A DNA stretch of 64,000 bases from Alphaproteobacteria bacterium (GTDB taxonomy: Bacteria; Pseudomonadota; Alphaproteobacteria; UBA8366), in contig WHUA01000006.1 of the NCBI GenBank assembly GCA_009377445.1, forward strand, positions 124,001 through 188,000, written 5' to 3'. Made by a program: the position numbers and the translations under genes. The notes beneath the pieces are model-generated. The model did no database searches. It was not told where the DNA came from and saw only the letters and a program-made list of their open reading frames with translations. This document shows, one piece after another, positions 1-8,958 of the stretch. Positions within the stretch are counted from its first letter, which is position 1. Every line of letters starts with the position of its first letter.

Positions 1-1
1 C

Positions 2-220
2 ATGACACACCTGACGCAGCCGCAATTCACCTACGCGCACGACTGGGACCAGGGCGACCTCGTGGTCTGGGACAACCGCAGCCTGGCGCACGCGGCGACC
101 TGGTACGCCGCCGCGCACAAGCGGCTGATGTGGCGAACGACGGTCCGCGGCAATCCCGGCGGCGAATATGCCGGCGAAAAGAAGAGTTGGATTCCGGTGG
201 ACGAGGCGGCGGCGACGTAG
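2..220 (+). CDS. TauD/TfdA-family dioxygenase, C-terminal fragment
   Basis: This is the last roughly 72 residues of an Fe(II)/2-oxoglutarate-dependent dioxygenase; the rest lies left of the window. The segment GDLVVWDNRSLAHAAT followed by RLMWRTTVRG is the typical C-terminal part of TauD/TfdA enzymes. It contains the distal iron-binding histidine (in LAHAAT) and the arginine that binds the 2-oxoglutarate carboxylate (in RTTVRG). The family hydroxylates taurine, alkyl sulfates, aryloxyacetates and similar acids, and the substrate cannot be judged from this fragment. The frame is open to the left edge, so the internal ATG at position 2 is probably not the true start. The gene converges on the molybdenum hydroxylase genes, with a palindromic repeat between them. 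Confidence 0.8.
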   Translation: MTHLTQPQFTYAHDWDQGDLVVWDNRSLAHAATWYAAAHKRLMWRTTVRGNPGGEYAGEKKSWIPVDEAAAT

Positions 221-267
221 TTGTTGGCCAATCGACCTTACCGTCGACCCAGCGGTCGCCCGGTCGC

Positions 268-348
268 GCGTGGACTCCGCGGATAAACCGCGGAGTGACG
301 AATTTTTCTCTTCACGTCATTCCGCGGCTTGTAAAGCCGCGCTTCAGG
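268..348. repeat. Palindromic intergenic repeat, locus A (inverted pair)
   Basis: Two palindromes lie head to head between convergent genes. The first (268-300) has 8-bp arms CTCCGCGG/CCGCGGAG followed by TGACG. The second (315-348) starts CGTCATTC and has arms CGCGGCTT/AAGCCGCG. The same CGTCA border and CTTG-type loop recur at three other places in this window (about 16.4, 22.7 and 27.8 kb). Position between two gene ends suggests a bidirectional transcription stop or a mobile REP-like element. Confidence 0.6.
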
Positions 349-363
349 CAACCATCGTGCGGC

Positions 364-2538
364 TCAGGCCTTGAGCGCCTCCAGCACGCGGTCCGGCGTG
401 AAGGGCATGTGGTACAGCCGCTTCCCCGTCAGCGCATGGAAGGCGTTCGCGACGGCGGCGGAGATGAACGGGTTGCCGATTTCGCCCAGCCCGGTCGGCT
501 TGGCGTCGCTCTCGACGAACTCGACATGGATCTCCTCCGGCGCCTCGGCAATGCGCAGCACCTCGTAGTCGTGGAAGTTGGTCTGCTCGACCGCGCCGCC
601 CTTGATCGTCGCACGCTCCTTCAGCACGCTCGACAGCCCGTAGATGACGCCGCTCTCTATGTTGCGGCGGGCCATTTCCGGCTGCACGACGGTGCCGCCG
701 TCGATCGCCGCCCACACCTTGTGGACGTGGATCTTGCCGGAGCGGCGGTCGAGCGAGATCTCGACCACGCCCGCGCCGAGCGAGCCCGAGCGCTCCGAGA
801 CCGAAAGCCCGAGCGCGCGGCCTTCCGGCCGCTTGGTCTTCCAGTCCGACATCTTCTCCACCATTTCGAAGACGCGCTGCGCCTTCGCCGGCATGGCCAG
901 CCGCTGGCGGCGGAACTCGAACGGGTCCTGTCCTTCCGCCGCCGCCATCTCGTCGACCAGCCCTTCGATGGCGAACAGGTTGAAGGGATGGGCGACCGCC
1001 CGCCAATGCTTCAGGCGGATGCCGTGCGACACGCCGCGCTGCTCGATGTCCTGGTTCGGAATGCCGTAGTAGCTGTCGAGCTTGATGCCGCCCGTGGTAA
1101 GGCTTCCCCCGTCGCCGACGACGCAGTGCCGCCAGCCCGTGACCTTGCCGTCTGCGCCCATCGCCGCCTCAACGCATTGATAGGTCTGCGGCCGGAACAT
1201 GCCGTAGGCGATGTCTTCCTCGCGGGTCCAGATCATCTTCACCGGCTTCTTCACGTCGCGGGCGATCAGCGCCGCCTCGATCGTGTAGTCGGTGATCGAG
1301 CGCCGGCCGAAGCCGCCGCCCATGTATTGCTGGTGGTGGATGACCTGCGACGGCTTGAAGCCGAGCGCCTGGGCGATCTTTGCGCGCGAGGAATCGGGCG
1401 CCTGGGTGCCTTCCCAGATCTCGACCGTGTCGCCGGCCTCGTTGAAGCGGGCGACGCCGTTGAGCGGCTCCATCTGCGCGTGATAGCCGTAATCGCTCAT
1501 GAAGCTCGCCTTGAAGACCTTGGCGGCGCCAGCGAACGCGGCGTCTGTGTCGCCCGACTTCTTGACGCTCGTCGATTGCGCGGACTTGCCGTGCGCCAGC
1601 CCCGCATAGGTCTTGTACAGCGCGTCCTCGGAGTTGTAGCCGGCGGCGGCGGCGCCTTCCGCCCATTTCACCTTGAGCGCGTTGCGCGCGGCGATCACAT
1701 GCTCGTAGGTATCGCCGACCACCGCCACGCCGTAGTCGAGCTTGACCACGCCGGACACGCCCTTCATGGCGCGAACCTCGGCGTCGTTCCATCTCTCCGG
1801 CTTCGAAAGCTGCACCGGCGCGTGCACCGTCGAGGCGTAGACCATGCCGGGCAGATGCACGTCGATGGAGTATTGCGCGGTGCCGTTGACCTTGGGCGGG
1901 ATGTCGTGACGTCCGACTGCTTTGCCGATGATGCGGAACTCGCTCGGCTTCTTGAGCTCGTCCTTCGACACGGCGGGCATGGCGGACGGCGGGTCCGCGA
2001 AGGCGGCGATCGCGCCGTATGTCAGGCGCCGGCCGGTCGCGGGGTGCACGACGACGCTCGGCTCCGTCTTCAACTCGGCCGGGTCGGCGCCCCACTTCTT
2101 CGCCGCCGCATGCAACAGGACCTTGCGCACCTGCGCGCCGGCGAGGCGCATGTCGTCGTAGTAGAGCATGATCGCGCGGCTGCCGGCGATCAGCATGGAG
2201 CGGCTGTTGCCGCGCTTGTAGCCGTAGACCGACGCGTCGGCCGGCGCCCATTCGAGCGAGACCTTGTCCCAGTCGGCGTCGAGCTCTTCGGCCAGCGCGA
2301 CCGGCACGCCGGTCATCGAGCCCTGGCCCATCTCCGCGCCGGGAGTGAGGATGACGATGCGGTCGTCCGGGGTGATGCGCACCCAGGCGCCTATCTCGCG
2401 CGCAGACGCCTTCGCCTGCGCCGTCGGCATGATCGAAATGCCCGAAGGCCCGAAGGCGAGGGCGAAGGTCAGGCCGGCGGCGCTGCCGAGGAAGCCGCGG
2501 CGCGAGACATGCAATGCTTTGCGCTGAATGTGGGTCAT
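364..2538 (-). CDS. Molybdopterin-binding subunit of xanthine dehydrogenase-family hydroxylase (IorB-like)
   Basis: Large catalytic subunit of a molybdenum hydroxylase, 724 residues, which hydroxylates an N-heterocycle or aldehyde using water. It starts with a twin-arginine signal (SRRGFLG at residues 12-18 followed by a hydrophobic run), so it is folded with cofactor and exported, as in the isoquinoline 1-oxidoreductase (IorB) branch. The molybdopterin-contact motif GGGFGRR sits near residue 405, and the catalytic glutamate lies in GLGEIGNP near residue 683. It lies 3 bp downstream of its 2Fe-2S partner, so the two are one operon. No FAD subunit is present, which fits the IorAB type that passes electrons to a cytochrome. 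The substrate is unknown. Confidence 0.9.
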   Translation of the reverse strand: MTHIQRKALHVSRRGFLGSAAGLTFALAFGPSGISIMPTAQAKASAREIGAWVRITPDDRIVILTPGAEMGQGSMTGVPVALAEELDADWDKVSLEWAPADASVYGYKRGNSRSMLIAGSRAIMLYYDDMRLAGAQVRKVLLHAAAKKWGADPAELKTEPSVVVHPATGRRLTYGAIAAFADPPSAMPAVSKDELKKPSEFRIIGKAVGRHDIPPKVNGTAQYSIDVHLPGMVYASTVHAPVQLSKPERWNDAEVRAMKGVSGVVKLDYGVAVVGDTYEHVIAARNALKVKWAEGAAAAGYNSEDALYKTYAGLAHGKSAQSTSVKKSGDTDAAFAGAAKVFKASFMSDYGYHAQMEPLNGVARFNEAGDTVEIWEGTQAPDSSRAKIAQALGFKPSQVIHHQQYMGGGFGRRSITDYTIEAALIARDVKKPVKMIWTREEDIAYGMFRPQTYQCVEAAMGADGKVTGWRHCVVGDGGSLTTGGIKLDSYYGIPNQDIEQRGVSHGIRLKHWRAVAHPFNLFAIEGLVDEMAAAEGQDPFEFRRQRLAMPAKAQRVFEMVEKMSDWKTKRPEGRALGLSVSERSGSLGAGVVEISLDRRSGKIHVHKVWAAIDGGTVVQPEMARRNIESGVIYGLSSVLKERATIKGGAVEQTNFHDYEVLRIAEAPEEIHVEFVESDAKPTGLGEIGNPFISAAVANAFHALTGKRLYHMPFTPDRVLEALKA

Positions 2539-2541
2539 GGC

Positions 2542-2994
2542 TCAGGCCTCCTTCGCCGCGCGCTGAATCGCCGCGACGATCCGCGTGTAGGTGCCGCAGC
2601 GGCAGATGTTGCCGTTCATGTGGCTGACGATTTCGGCCCGCGACGGCGTCTTGTTCTGCGCCAGCAGCTCGGCCGCCTTCATGATCTGGCCCGACTGGCA
2701 GTAGCCGCATTGCGGCACCTGCTCGGCGATCCAGGCCTTCTGCAGCGGGTGGCTGGAATCGGGCGACAGCCCCTCGATCGTCGTGATCGACGCGCCCGCG
2801 ACGTCCGCCAGCACGGTCTGGCAGGACTTAACCGCCTCGCCGTTGACGTGCACCGTGCAGGCGCCGCAGAGCCCGGCGCCGCAGCCGAATTTCGTTCCTG
2901 TGAGCTGGAGATGCTCGCGGATGGCCCACAGCAGCGGGGTGTCGTCTTCCGCGTTCACCGACACCCGCTTTCCGTTCACGTTGAATGCAACCAT
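2542..2994 (-). CDS. 2Fe-2S subunit of molybdenum hydroxylase (IorA-like)
   Basis: Small electron-transfer subunit of 150 residues, partner of the gene immediately downstream. The N-terminal plant-type ferredoxin domain carries cysteines 38, 43, 46 and 58 (FGCGAGLCGACTV). The C-terminal four-helix 2Fe-2S domain carries cysteines 96, 99, 131 and 133 (QCGYCQSG and NICRCGTY). Both sets are complete, so both clusters should form. I chose the ATG at 2994 over the longer reading frame because it begins exactly at the conserved domain and has GAGGAG about 9 bases upstream. The longer frame adds about 50 low-complexity residues. Confidence 0.9.
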   Translation of the reverse strand: MVAFNVNGKRVSVNAEDDTPLLWAIREHLQLTGTKFGCGAGLCGACTVHVNGEAVKSCQTVLADVAGASITTIEGLSPDSSHPLQKAWIAEQVPQCGYCQSGQIMKAAELLAQNKTPSRAEIVSHMNGNICRCGTYTRIVAAIQRAAKEA

Positions 2995-3296
2995 GGAATC
3001 CAATCTCCTCGCGTTTTGCAAAGAACGGGTCACACGACTTGGATTTTGGCTATGCGCGGTCCCCCGGATGGCCGCCCTATCCCACGATCTTGATGAAGAT
3101 CGCAGGGGCCGGCAATCGCAATCCCTCCGTGCAGGGCGCATTGAAGGCATTCACACGGGAATTTGAACGCGTGAATACCACCCTACCGGCGCAGAGACCC
3201 GGAAGATGGCCGGCCGGCTCGACATGCGGAAACAGCCGGCGGCGGGGCGGCAATCCACCTCAGGGCGGCGTCGGCTGCACTTTCTTTAATCAAGGC

Positions 3297-3324
3297 TTGT
3301 TCATACCCGTTCGGTTGATAAAAT
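3297..3324 (+). promoter_or_regulatory. Putative sigma-70 promoter of first orphan SBP gene
   Basis: TTGTTC (3297-3302) and TAAAAT (3319-3324) are separated by 16 bases. The TAAAAT box aligns with TATAAT (5304-5309) upstream of the paralogous gene, followed in both by a shared GATCGGTG and the leader hairpin. The paralog lacks an obvious -35 at normal spacing. Conservation between the copies is the main support. Confidence 0.4.
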
Positions 3325-3361
3325 AACTGATTGACGTGATCGGTGTTGTCGTTCGTCTGCA

Positions 3362-3382
3362 GTGGTCCTCCGTTCGGACCAC
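3362..3382 (+). promoter_or_regulatory. Leader hairpin upstream of first orphan SBP gene
   Basis: Perfect 7-bp stem GTGGTCC/GGACCAC with a 7-base loop in the about 200-base untranslated leader. The paralogous leader at 5344-5364 has the same stem and loop lengths, with one T-A pair changed to C-G. This suggests selection on RNA structure. Confidence 0.5.
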
Positions 3383-3519
3383 ACGTGGTGCGCACCCGCG
3401 CTAGCCGGGGCAAGGCGCACTTGCGACTCTCGGGACACGCGTCCGGGCCGTTGTTGGCGTCGTGGAGCGTCGGGGCGTCAAAAAAAAGATGGTTTAACAA
3501 ACAGGTAGGAGAAGTGCAC

Positions 3520-5145
3520 ATGAGTGCTTTCCAAAAGGGGACCCTTTTGCCTTGGGCGCTGGCGGCTTCGGCGGCGTTTGCGGTGGCGGCTCCCGCGGCC
3601 GGCGCGGCGGAAACGCCGGTCCGTGGCGGGATTCTGAACTACGTCGTCGGCAGCAAGATCCCGTCATACGACGGCCACCAGGAAACCACGTTCGGTATGA
3701 TCCACCCGATCGCACCGTTCTACAGCCTGCTGATTCGCATCAATCCAGAGGACCCGCAATCCACCACCGACTTCGTCTGCGACATTTGCGAAGGGAAGTG
3801 GGAGACGTCGAAGGACGGGTTGTCCTATACGTTCAATATTCGCAAGAACGTGAAATTTCACGACGGAACGCCGCTGACGGCGGCGGACGTCAAGGCGACG
3901 CTGGACAAGATCATCTTTCCGCCGGAGGGCATACCAAGCTCGCGAAAGGCCTGGTACAGCGAGGTGGCCTCGGTCGAAACGCCGGAAAAATACAAGCTGG
4001 TCATCAAGATGAAGCGGCGGTTGCCGGCGATCATTCCGGCGCTCGCCTCGCCGTTCAACTTCATCTACTCGAAGAAGGACCTCGATGCGCACGGCTACGA
4101 CTGGCACAAGGCGCATATAAACGGCACCGGCGCCTTCAAGTTCGTGCAACATCAGCCGGGAGCCTTCGTCGAGGGCAAGAGAAACGAGGATTACTACGTC
4201 GCAGGGCGTCCGTATCTCGACGGCTTCAAGGCGATTTCCGCGCCGAAGATGTCGGTTCGCCTCCAGGCGATCCGCGGCGACCGCGCGGGGATCGAGTTCC
4301 GCGGTTTCCCGCCGAAGGCGCGGGATGATCTGGTTGCCGCCATGGGCGACAAGATCAAGGTCCAGGAAAGCGACTGGAACAACATCATGGGAGCGGTGCC
4401 CAATCAAAAGACGAAGCGTTTCAGCGACCCCCGGGTCCGCAAGGCGCTCGCTCTCGCTCTCAACCGCCAGGGCACCATTCAATACCTGTCGAAGATCGCC
4501 ATCGTGAAGACGATGGGGGGCATCGTCTTCCCCGGCCACAAGCTGGAAGGCAAGAAGGAATGGCTGGCAAAGCTTCCGGGTTACGGAAACGACATCAAGG
4601 CGGCGAGAGCCGAAGCGAAAAAGCTTCTGAAGGAAGCAGGCCAGTCCGCGTTGAAGGTGACGCTCTGGAACCGTGCGGTCGACCAGCCGTACAAGGTCAT
4701 CGGCACATGGTACGTCGATCAGTGGCGCAAGACCGGCATCGAAGCCGACCAGAAGGTCGTCCCATCCGGCCCATGGTATGCCGGTTTGCGGAAAACGAAG
4801 GATTTCGACGTGTCGATCGACTTCAACTCGCAAACGGTGATCAACCCGACGATCGACGTGTCGAAGTTTCTCTGCGACGCGGGCAACAACTACTCGAATT
4901 GCCAGGACAAGAAGACGTCCGATCTCTACTTCTCGATGCTGTACGAGACGGATTCGGAAAAGCAGTACGACAAGATGCGGGCGTTCGAGAAGCACGTGCT
5001 CGACGATACCGCGCAATTCATCCCGGCGTTCTGGTGGTACAAGATCAATCCGCACCGCACCTATGTAAAGGGCTGGAAGATCGCGCCGAGCCACTACCTC
5101 AACCAGCAGCTCGATACCGTTTGGATCGATCCCAAGCTCAAATAG
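3520..5145 (+). CDS. ABC transporter substrate-binding protein, SBP_bac_5 family (orphan copy 1)
   Basis: Periplasmic binding protein of 541 residues of the dipeptide/opine/nickel class (family 5), which captures a solute for an ABC permease. The Sec signal peptide covers about residues 1-31 and ends AGAAE. The conserved family segment YTFNIRKNVKFHDGTPLTAAD lies near residue 110. The start at 3520 follows AGGTAGGAGA; a longer frame from 3343 would run through the structured leader. No permease or ATPase gene lies nearby, and an almost co-linear paralog follows directly. It must therefore share a transporter encoded elsewhere or act as a sensor. The transported compound is not identifiable. 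Confidence 0.9.
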   Translation: MSAFQKGTLLPWALAASAAFAVAAPAAGAAETPVRGGILNYVVGSKIPSYDGHQETTFGMIHPIAPFYSLLIRINPEDPQSTTDFVCDICEGKWETSKDGLSYTFNIRKNVKFHDGTPLTAADVKATLDKIIFPPEGIPSSRKAWYSEVASVETPEKYKLVIKMKRRLPAIIPALASPFNFIYSKKDLDAHGYDWHKAHINGTGAFKFVQHQPGAFVEGKRNEDYYVAGRPYLDGFKAISAPKMSVRLQAIRGDRAGIEFRGFPPKARDDLVAAMGDKIKVQESDWNNIMGAVPNQKTKRFSDPRVRKALALALNRQGTIQYLSKIAIVKTMGGIVFPGHKLEGKKEWLAKLPGYGNDIKAARAEAKKLLKEAGQSALKVTLWNRAVDQPYKVIGTWYVDQWRKTGIEADQKVVPSGPWYAGLRKTKDFDVSIDFNSQTVINPTIDVSKFLCDAGNNYSNCQDKKTSDLYFSMLYETDSEKQYDKMRAFEKHVLDDTAQFIPAFWWYKINPHRTYVKGWKIAPSHYLNQQLDTVWIDPKLK

Positions 5146-5170
5146 CTCCGAGCTTCCGATTGCGAACTGA

Positions 5171-5199
5171 AACCCCGCCCGCCTTGGGCGGGGTTTTTT
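5171..5199 (+). terminator. Rho-independent terminator after SBP copy 1
   Basis: The GC-rich stem AACCCCGCCC/GGGCGGGGTT is followed by a run of T residues, 26 bases after the stop codon. It separates the two paralogous genes into independent transcripts. Confidence 0.85.
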
Positions 5200-5343
5200 C
5201 GTGCCGGGCCGGGTAGGGCGAGAAGCTTGATCCTGACCACGGGTCGGGGCCGGCAGAGCCGACATTCATAATTTCAATTGTAATCATCGTATAAATCGAT
5301 TGTTATAATCGGATTGGCGCGATCGGTGAATCGATGGTCTGCG

Positions 5344-5364
5344 GTGGCCCGCTGTGGGGGCCAC
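5344..5364 (+). promoter_or_regulatory. Leader hairpin upstream of second orphan SBP gene
   Basis: 7-bp stem GTGGCCC/GGGCCAC with a 7-base loop, at the position equivalent to 3362-3382 of the first copy. The compensatory pair change relative to that copy supports a real RNA hairpin. A TATAAT box (5304-5309) lies about 35 bases upstream. Confidence 0.5.
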
Positions 5365-5511
5365 GAAAGCAAATGGCAGGGATGATGCATTCCCGCACTT
5401 TGTGCCCTTGCTTTCATAGGGACGGCACGCGTCCGGGCCACTTCTTGGCATCGTGATCGTCGTCGCGTCGGAAAAAAATATAAAGATTACAAACAGGTAG
5501 GAGAAACGCCC

Positions 5512-7134
5512 ATGCGTGCTTTTCAACACAGGCTACTCTTGTCCGGGACATTGGCGGCGTCGGCGGCATTGGCCTTCGCCTCCGTTGCCGGAGCGGCTGA
5601 AACCCCCGTTCGCGGGGGCATCCTGGATTTCGTCGTCGGCAGCACGATCCCGTCCTATGACGGGCATCAGGAAACCACCTTCGGCATGATCCACCCGATC
5701 GCGCCGTTCTACAGCCTGCTGATCCGGATCAATCCGGAAAATCCGCAGTCCACGACCGACTTCATCTGCGATCTCTGCGAAGGGAAGTGGGAGGAGGCCG
5801 CCGATCGGAAGTCCTACACCTTCAAGATCCGCGAGAATGTGAAGTTCCATGACGGGACGCCGCTGACCGCGGCCGATCTCAAGGCGACGCTCGACAAGAT
5901 CATCTTCCCGCCCGAGGGCATACCGAGCTCGCGCAAAGCCTGGTACAGCCAGGTCGAGGCGGTCGAGGCGCCCGAAAAGTACAAGCTGGTGGTCAAGCTG
6001 AAGCGCCCGCTGCCGGCGATCATTCCGGCGCTCGCCTCGCCGTTCAACTTCGTCTACTCGAAGAATGACCTCGATAAGCACGGATACGACTGGCACAAGT
6101 CGCACATCAACGGCACCGGCGCCTTCAGGTTCGTGCAGCAGCAGCCGGGCGCCTTCGTCGAGGGCAAGAGAAACGAGGACTACTTCGTCGCCGGCCGTCC
6201 TTACCTCGACGGCTTCAAGGCCATCCAGGCGCCGAAGATGTCGGTGCGCCTGCAGGCGATCCGCGGCGACCGTGCGGCGGCCGAGTTCCGCGGCTTCCCG
6301 CCGAAGGCGCGGGACGACCTGGTCGCCGCGATGGGCGACAGGATCAAGGTCCAGGAAAGCGACTGGAACGTGATCATGGGCGTCACCCCCAATCAAAAGA
6401 AGAAACAGTTCCAGGACGTCCGGGTCCGCAAGGCGCTTGCCCACGCTCTCGATCGCCAGGGCACGATCAAACATCTGTCGAAGATCGCCATCGTCAAGAC
6501 GATCGGCGGCATCGTCTTCCCGGGCCATCGATTGGAAGGCAAGAAGGAATGGCTGGCGAAGCTTCCCGGCTACGGCAACGACATCAAGGCCGCCAGGGCC
6601 GAAGCGAAAAAGCTGCTGACGGAAGCGGGCCAACCGAGCCTGAAGGTCACGTTGTGGAACCGCGCGGTCGACCAGCCGTACAAGGTCGTCGGCACGTGGT
6701 TCGTCGACCAGTGGCGGAAGGTCGGAATGCAGGCCGATCAGTCGGTCGTGCCGTCCGGTCCGTGGTTCGCCGGGCTGCGCAAGACGAAGGATTTCGACGT
6801 ATCGATCGACTTCAACGCGCAGACCGTCATCAACCCGACGATCGACGTCTCGAAGTGGATCTGCGACGCCGGCAACAACTATTCGAATTGCCAGGACAAG
6901 AAGGCGTCCGATCTCTACTTCGCCATGCTGTATGAATCCGATCCGGAATTGCAGTACGACAAGATGCGGGCCTACGAGAAGCACATCATCGGGGATACCG
7001 CGCAGTACATTCCGGCGTTCTGGTGGTACAAGATCAACCCGCACCGGACATACATGAAGGGCTGGAAGATCGCACCGAGTCACTATCTCAACCAACAGCT
7101 CGATACCGTGTGGATCGATCCGAAGCTGAGATAG
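5512..7134 (+). CDS. ABC transporter substrate-binding protein, SBP_bac_5 family (orphan copy 2)
   Basis: 540-residue paralog of the preceding gene, colinear over its whole length with only scattered substitutions. The Sec signal peptide ends near residue 28 (AGAAE). The start at 5512 follows AGGTAGGAGA, identical to the ribosome site of copy 1. The duplication includes the promoter box, leader hairpin and a terminator. Differences are spread through the mature protein, so the copies are not a recent identical duplication and may have slightly different ligand preference or expression. Again no permease genes are adjacent; the downstream genes belong to an iron-uptake unit. Confidence 0.9.
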   Translation: MRAFQHRLLLSGTLAASAALAFASVAGAAETPVRGGILDFVVGSTIPSYDGHQETTFGMIHPIAPFYSLLIRINPENPQSTTDFICDLCEGKWEEAADRKSYTFKIRENVKFHDGTPLTAADLKATLDKIIFPPEGIPSSRKAWYSQVEAVEAPEKYKLVVKLKRPLPAIIPALASPFNFVYSKNDLDKHGYDWHKSHINGTGAFRFVQQQPGAFVEGKRNEDYFVAGRPYLDGFKAIQAPKMSVRLQAIRGDRAAAEFRGFPPKARDDLVAAMGDRIKVQESDWNVIMGVTPNQKKKQFQDVRVRKALAHALDRQGTIKHLSKIAIVKTIGGIVFPGHRLEGKKEWLAKLPGYGNDIKAARAEAKKLLTEAGQPSLKVTLWNRAVDQPYKVVGTWFVDQWRKVGMQADQSVVPSGPWFAGLRKTKDFDVSIDFNAQTVINPTIDVSKWICDAGNNYSNCQDKKASDLYFAMLYESDPELQYDKMRAYEKHIIGDTAQYIPAFWWYKINPHRTYMKGWKIAPSHYLNQQLDTVWIDPKLR

Positions 7135-7160
7135 ACCCGAGCCTCCAACTGAAAACTGAT

Positions 7161-7190
7161 GCCCCGCCCGCTTGCCGGGCGGGGCTTTTT
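7161..7190 (+). terminator. Rho-independent terminator after SBP copy 2
   Basis: The inverted repeat GCCCCGCCCG/CGGGCGGGGC is followed by five T residues, 26 bases after the stop codon. It mirrors the terminator after copy 1. Confidence 0.85.
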
Positions 7191-7311
7191 CATTCAATTT
7201 CTCGCAGTTGATAATTATTCGCAGTTGGATTAGGGTTTCTCCCTGTTCCACCGTCTCGAGCCGATTCCCCAGGAGACGCCGGATCGCGGTCTCAGCAGGA
7301 CGACGCACGCC

Positions 7312-7842
7312 GTGAAGCACGACCGCGCCAGGCTCGATCTTTTTCTCGCGCACCGTACAGCGCTCGTCGACTATGCCACGCCCATCGTGGGCGACCGCAT
7401 GCGGGCGGAGGACGTGGTGCAGGAAGCCTATATCCGCTTCGTTCCGCCGGGTGGGACGGCCGGCGCGGCGGTCGAGCAGCCGCTCGCCTATCTGTACCGC
7501 ATCGTGCGCAATCTGGCCGTCGATTGGACGCGCCGCCGTGCGATGGAGCATCGGCAGGAGATGGAGGGGCCGGCTTGGTGGAGTGTTCCCGCCGCGCCGC
7601 GGACGCCGGAACAGGAAGTGTGCCACCGACAGGAGCTCGGCCGGATCAAGGTGGCGCTGACGGCGCTCTCTCCGGCGACGCGGCTCGCCGTCGAGATGCA
7701 TCGTTTCGGCGGATTCCCGCTGCGCGAGATTGCGCAACGGTTGGGCGTGTCGGTGCCGACAGCCCACCGCATCGTCCGAGACGCGCTGGTCGGGATCGCG
7801 CGCGAGCTCGATCCCTCGAAGCCTGCGCCTTCCGATGGATAG
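7312..7842 (+). CDS. FecI-type ECF RNA polymerase sigma factor
   Basis: 176-residue extracytoplasmic-function sigma factor of the iron-starvation (FecI/PvdS) group. Region 2 spans about residues 8-75, including the RAEDVVQEAYIRF segment. Region 4 spans about 110-165, ending in the helix-turn-helix LREIAQRLGVSVPTAHRIV. It starts with GTG. It is followed by a FecR-like regulator and a TonB-dependent transducer, the standard arrangement for ligand-induced transcription of a siderophore receptor. It probably directs RNA polymerase to the receptor promoter at about 8.95-9.07 kb. Confidence 0.9.
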   Translation: MKHDRARLDLFLAHRTALVDYATPIVGDRMRAEDVVQEAYIRFVPPGGTAGAAVEQPLAYLYRIVRNLAVDWTRRRAMEHRQEMEGPAWWSVPAAPRTPEQEVCHRQELGRIKVALTALSPATRLAVEMHRFGGFPLREIAQRLGVSVPTAHRIVRDALVGIARELDPSKPAPSDG

Positions 7843-7953
7843 GCCGGCGCCATGGGGACGTGAAACGAATTCCCGGGCAGTTCGTCTTAAGTTGAGGCGC
7901 GAGAGGTTTAGTCGCCGGCGACGCCCAGCGCCTGGGCGCATCGCAGGACCCGG

Positions 7954-8925
7954 ATGCTGGAAGCGGCCGACATGACGACACGCGACGAAGCCGACCGGAG
8001 GTTGGAGCAGGCGATGGACTGGCTGATGCAGCTTCGCGACGCACCCGCCGACCGGGCGCTCCGCAGCCGGATCGACCTGTGGATCGCCGAGGAACCCGGC
8101 CACGCCAGGGTGTGGGAGCAGGCGAACAATGCGTGGCGGCTGCTGGGCGAGCTGCAGCCGTCGCGTGCGCCGGAACGGATACGGGAGCGCTCATCGGTGC
8201 TCCGCCGCGTGTTTCTGGGCGCCGCTGCGGCCATGGCCGCCTGCGTGGTTCTTGCGTTCGCGCCGTCGTTGCTTTTGCGCATTCAGGCCGACCAGGTCAC
8301 CATGACCGGCGAGCTGCGGCGGGTGACATTGGCGGACGGCACGCGTGTCCACCTGGGACCGCAGAGCGCGATCCGAACGCGCTACACGCCCGGCAGGCGA
8401 ATGGTCAGCCTGTTGGCCGGCGAAGCCTTCTTCGAGGTGAGCCCCGATCCGGAGTGGCCGTTCGTGGTCGATGCCGGGGGGCTCGATGTCAGCGTTACCG
8501 GCACCACGTTCGACGTCAGGCTCGCCCCGGCATTCGTGTCGGTCGCGGTGCGCAGCGGCGCGGTCGGCGTGCGCTATGGCCGCATTCATCCGGCCTTGGA
8601 CGGCAGCCTGGCCGCAGGGGATCGCGTCACCGTGGACCGCGAGACGGGATTTGCGGTTCGCGATCGGGTCGACCCGTTGGCGGTGGCGTCGTGGCGCGAC
8701 GGCCGGCTCTTCGTCGAGGACGCGACCATTGCCGAGGTGGTGGCCGAGATCGGCCGCTACCACGCCGGCTGGATTATCGTCGCCGGCGATCGGCTGGCTT
8801 CGCAGCGCGTGACCGGCCTATACGATCTCCGCGATCCCGGCCGCGCGCTTCCGGCGCTGGTTCAGCCCTTCGGCGGCCGGGTCCGGGAGGTAACGCCGAT
8901 GCTTCATATCCTGTCGGCCCCCTAA
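7954..8925 (+). CDS. FecR-family anti-sigma/sigma regulator
   Basis: 323-residue inner-membrane regulator that holds or activates the FecI-type sigma factor and contacts the receptor signalling domain in the periplasm. The N-terminal cytoplasmic FecR_N domain (WLMQLRDAP...WIAEEPGHARVWEQ) is followed by one membrane helix at about residues 88-108. The periplasmic FecR domain then runs to about 215 (LADGTRVHLGPQSAIR), with a C-terminal DUF4974-like domain. A second possible start (ATG at 7972) would shorten it by six residues and match the usual MTTRDEAD-type beginning. The gene sits between the sigma factor and the receptor. Confidence 0.9.
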   Translation: MLEAADMTTRDEADRRLEQAMDWLMQLRDAPADRALRSRIDLWIAEEPGHARVWEQANNAWRLLGELQPSRAPERIRERSSVLRRVFLGAAAAMAACVVLAFAPSLLLRIQADQVTMTGELRRVTLADGTRVHLGPQSAIRTRYTPGRRMVSLLAGEAFFEVSPDPEWPFVVDAGGLDVSVTGTTFDVRLAPAFVSVAVRSGAVGVRYGRIHPALDGSLAAGDRVTVDRETGFAVRDRVDPLAVASWRDGRLFVEDATIAEVVAEIGRYHAGWIIVAGDRLASQRVTGLYDLRDPGRALPALVQPFGGRVREVTPMLHILSAP

Positions 8926-8958
8926 GCAATATCCGGAACGCGTCGAAAATCCGACAAT

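Noticed and set aside
130..3093. 987-codon open frame on the plus strand across the molybdenum hydroxylase genes
   Set aside because: It is the antisense shadow of two well-supported minus-strand genes, with arginine- and histidine-rich, low-complexity translation typical of high-GC shadow frames.
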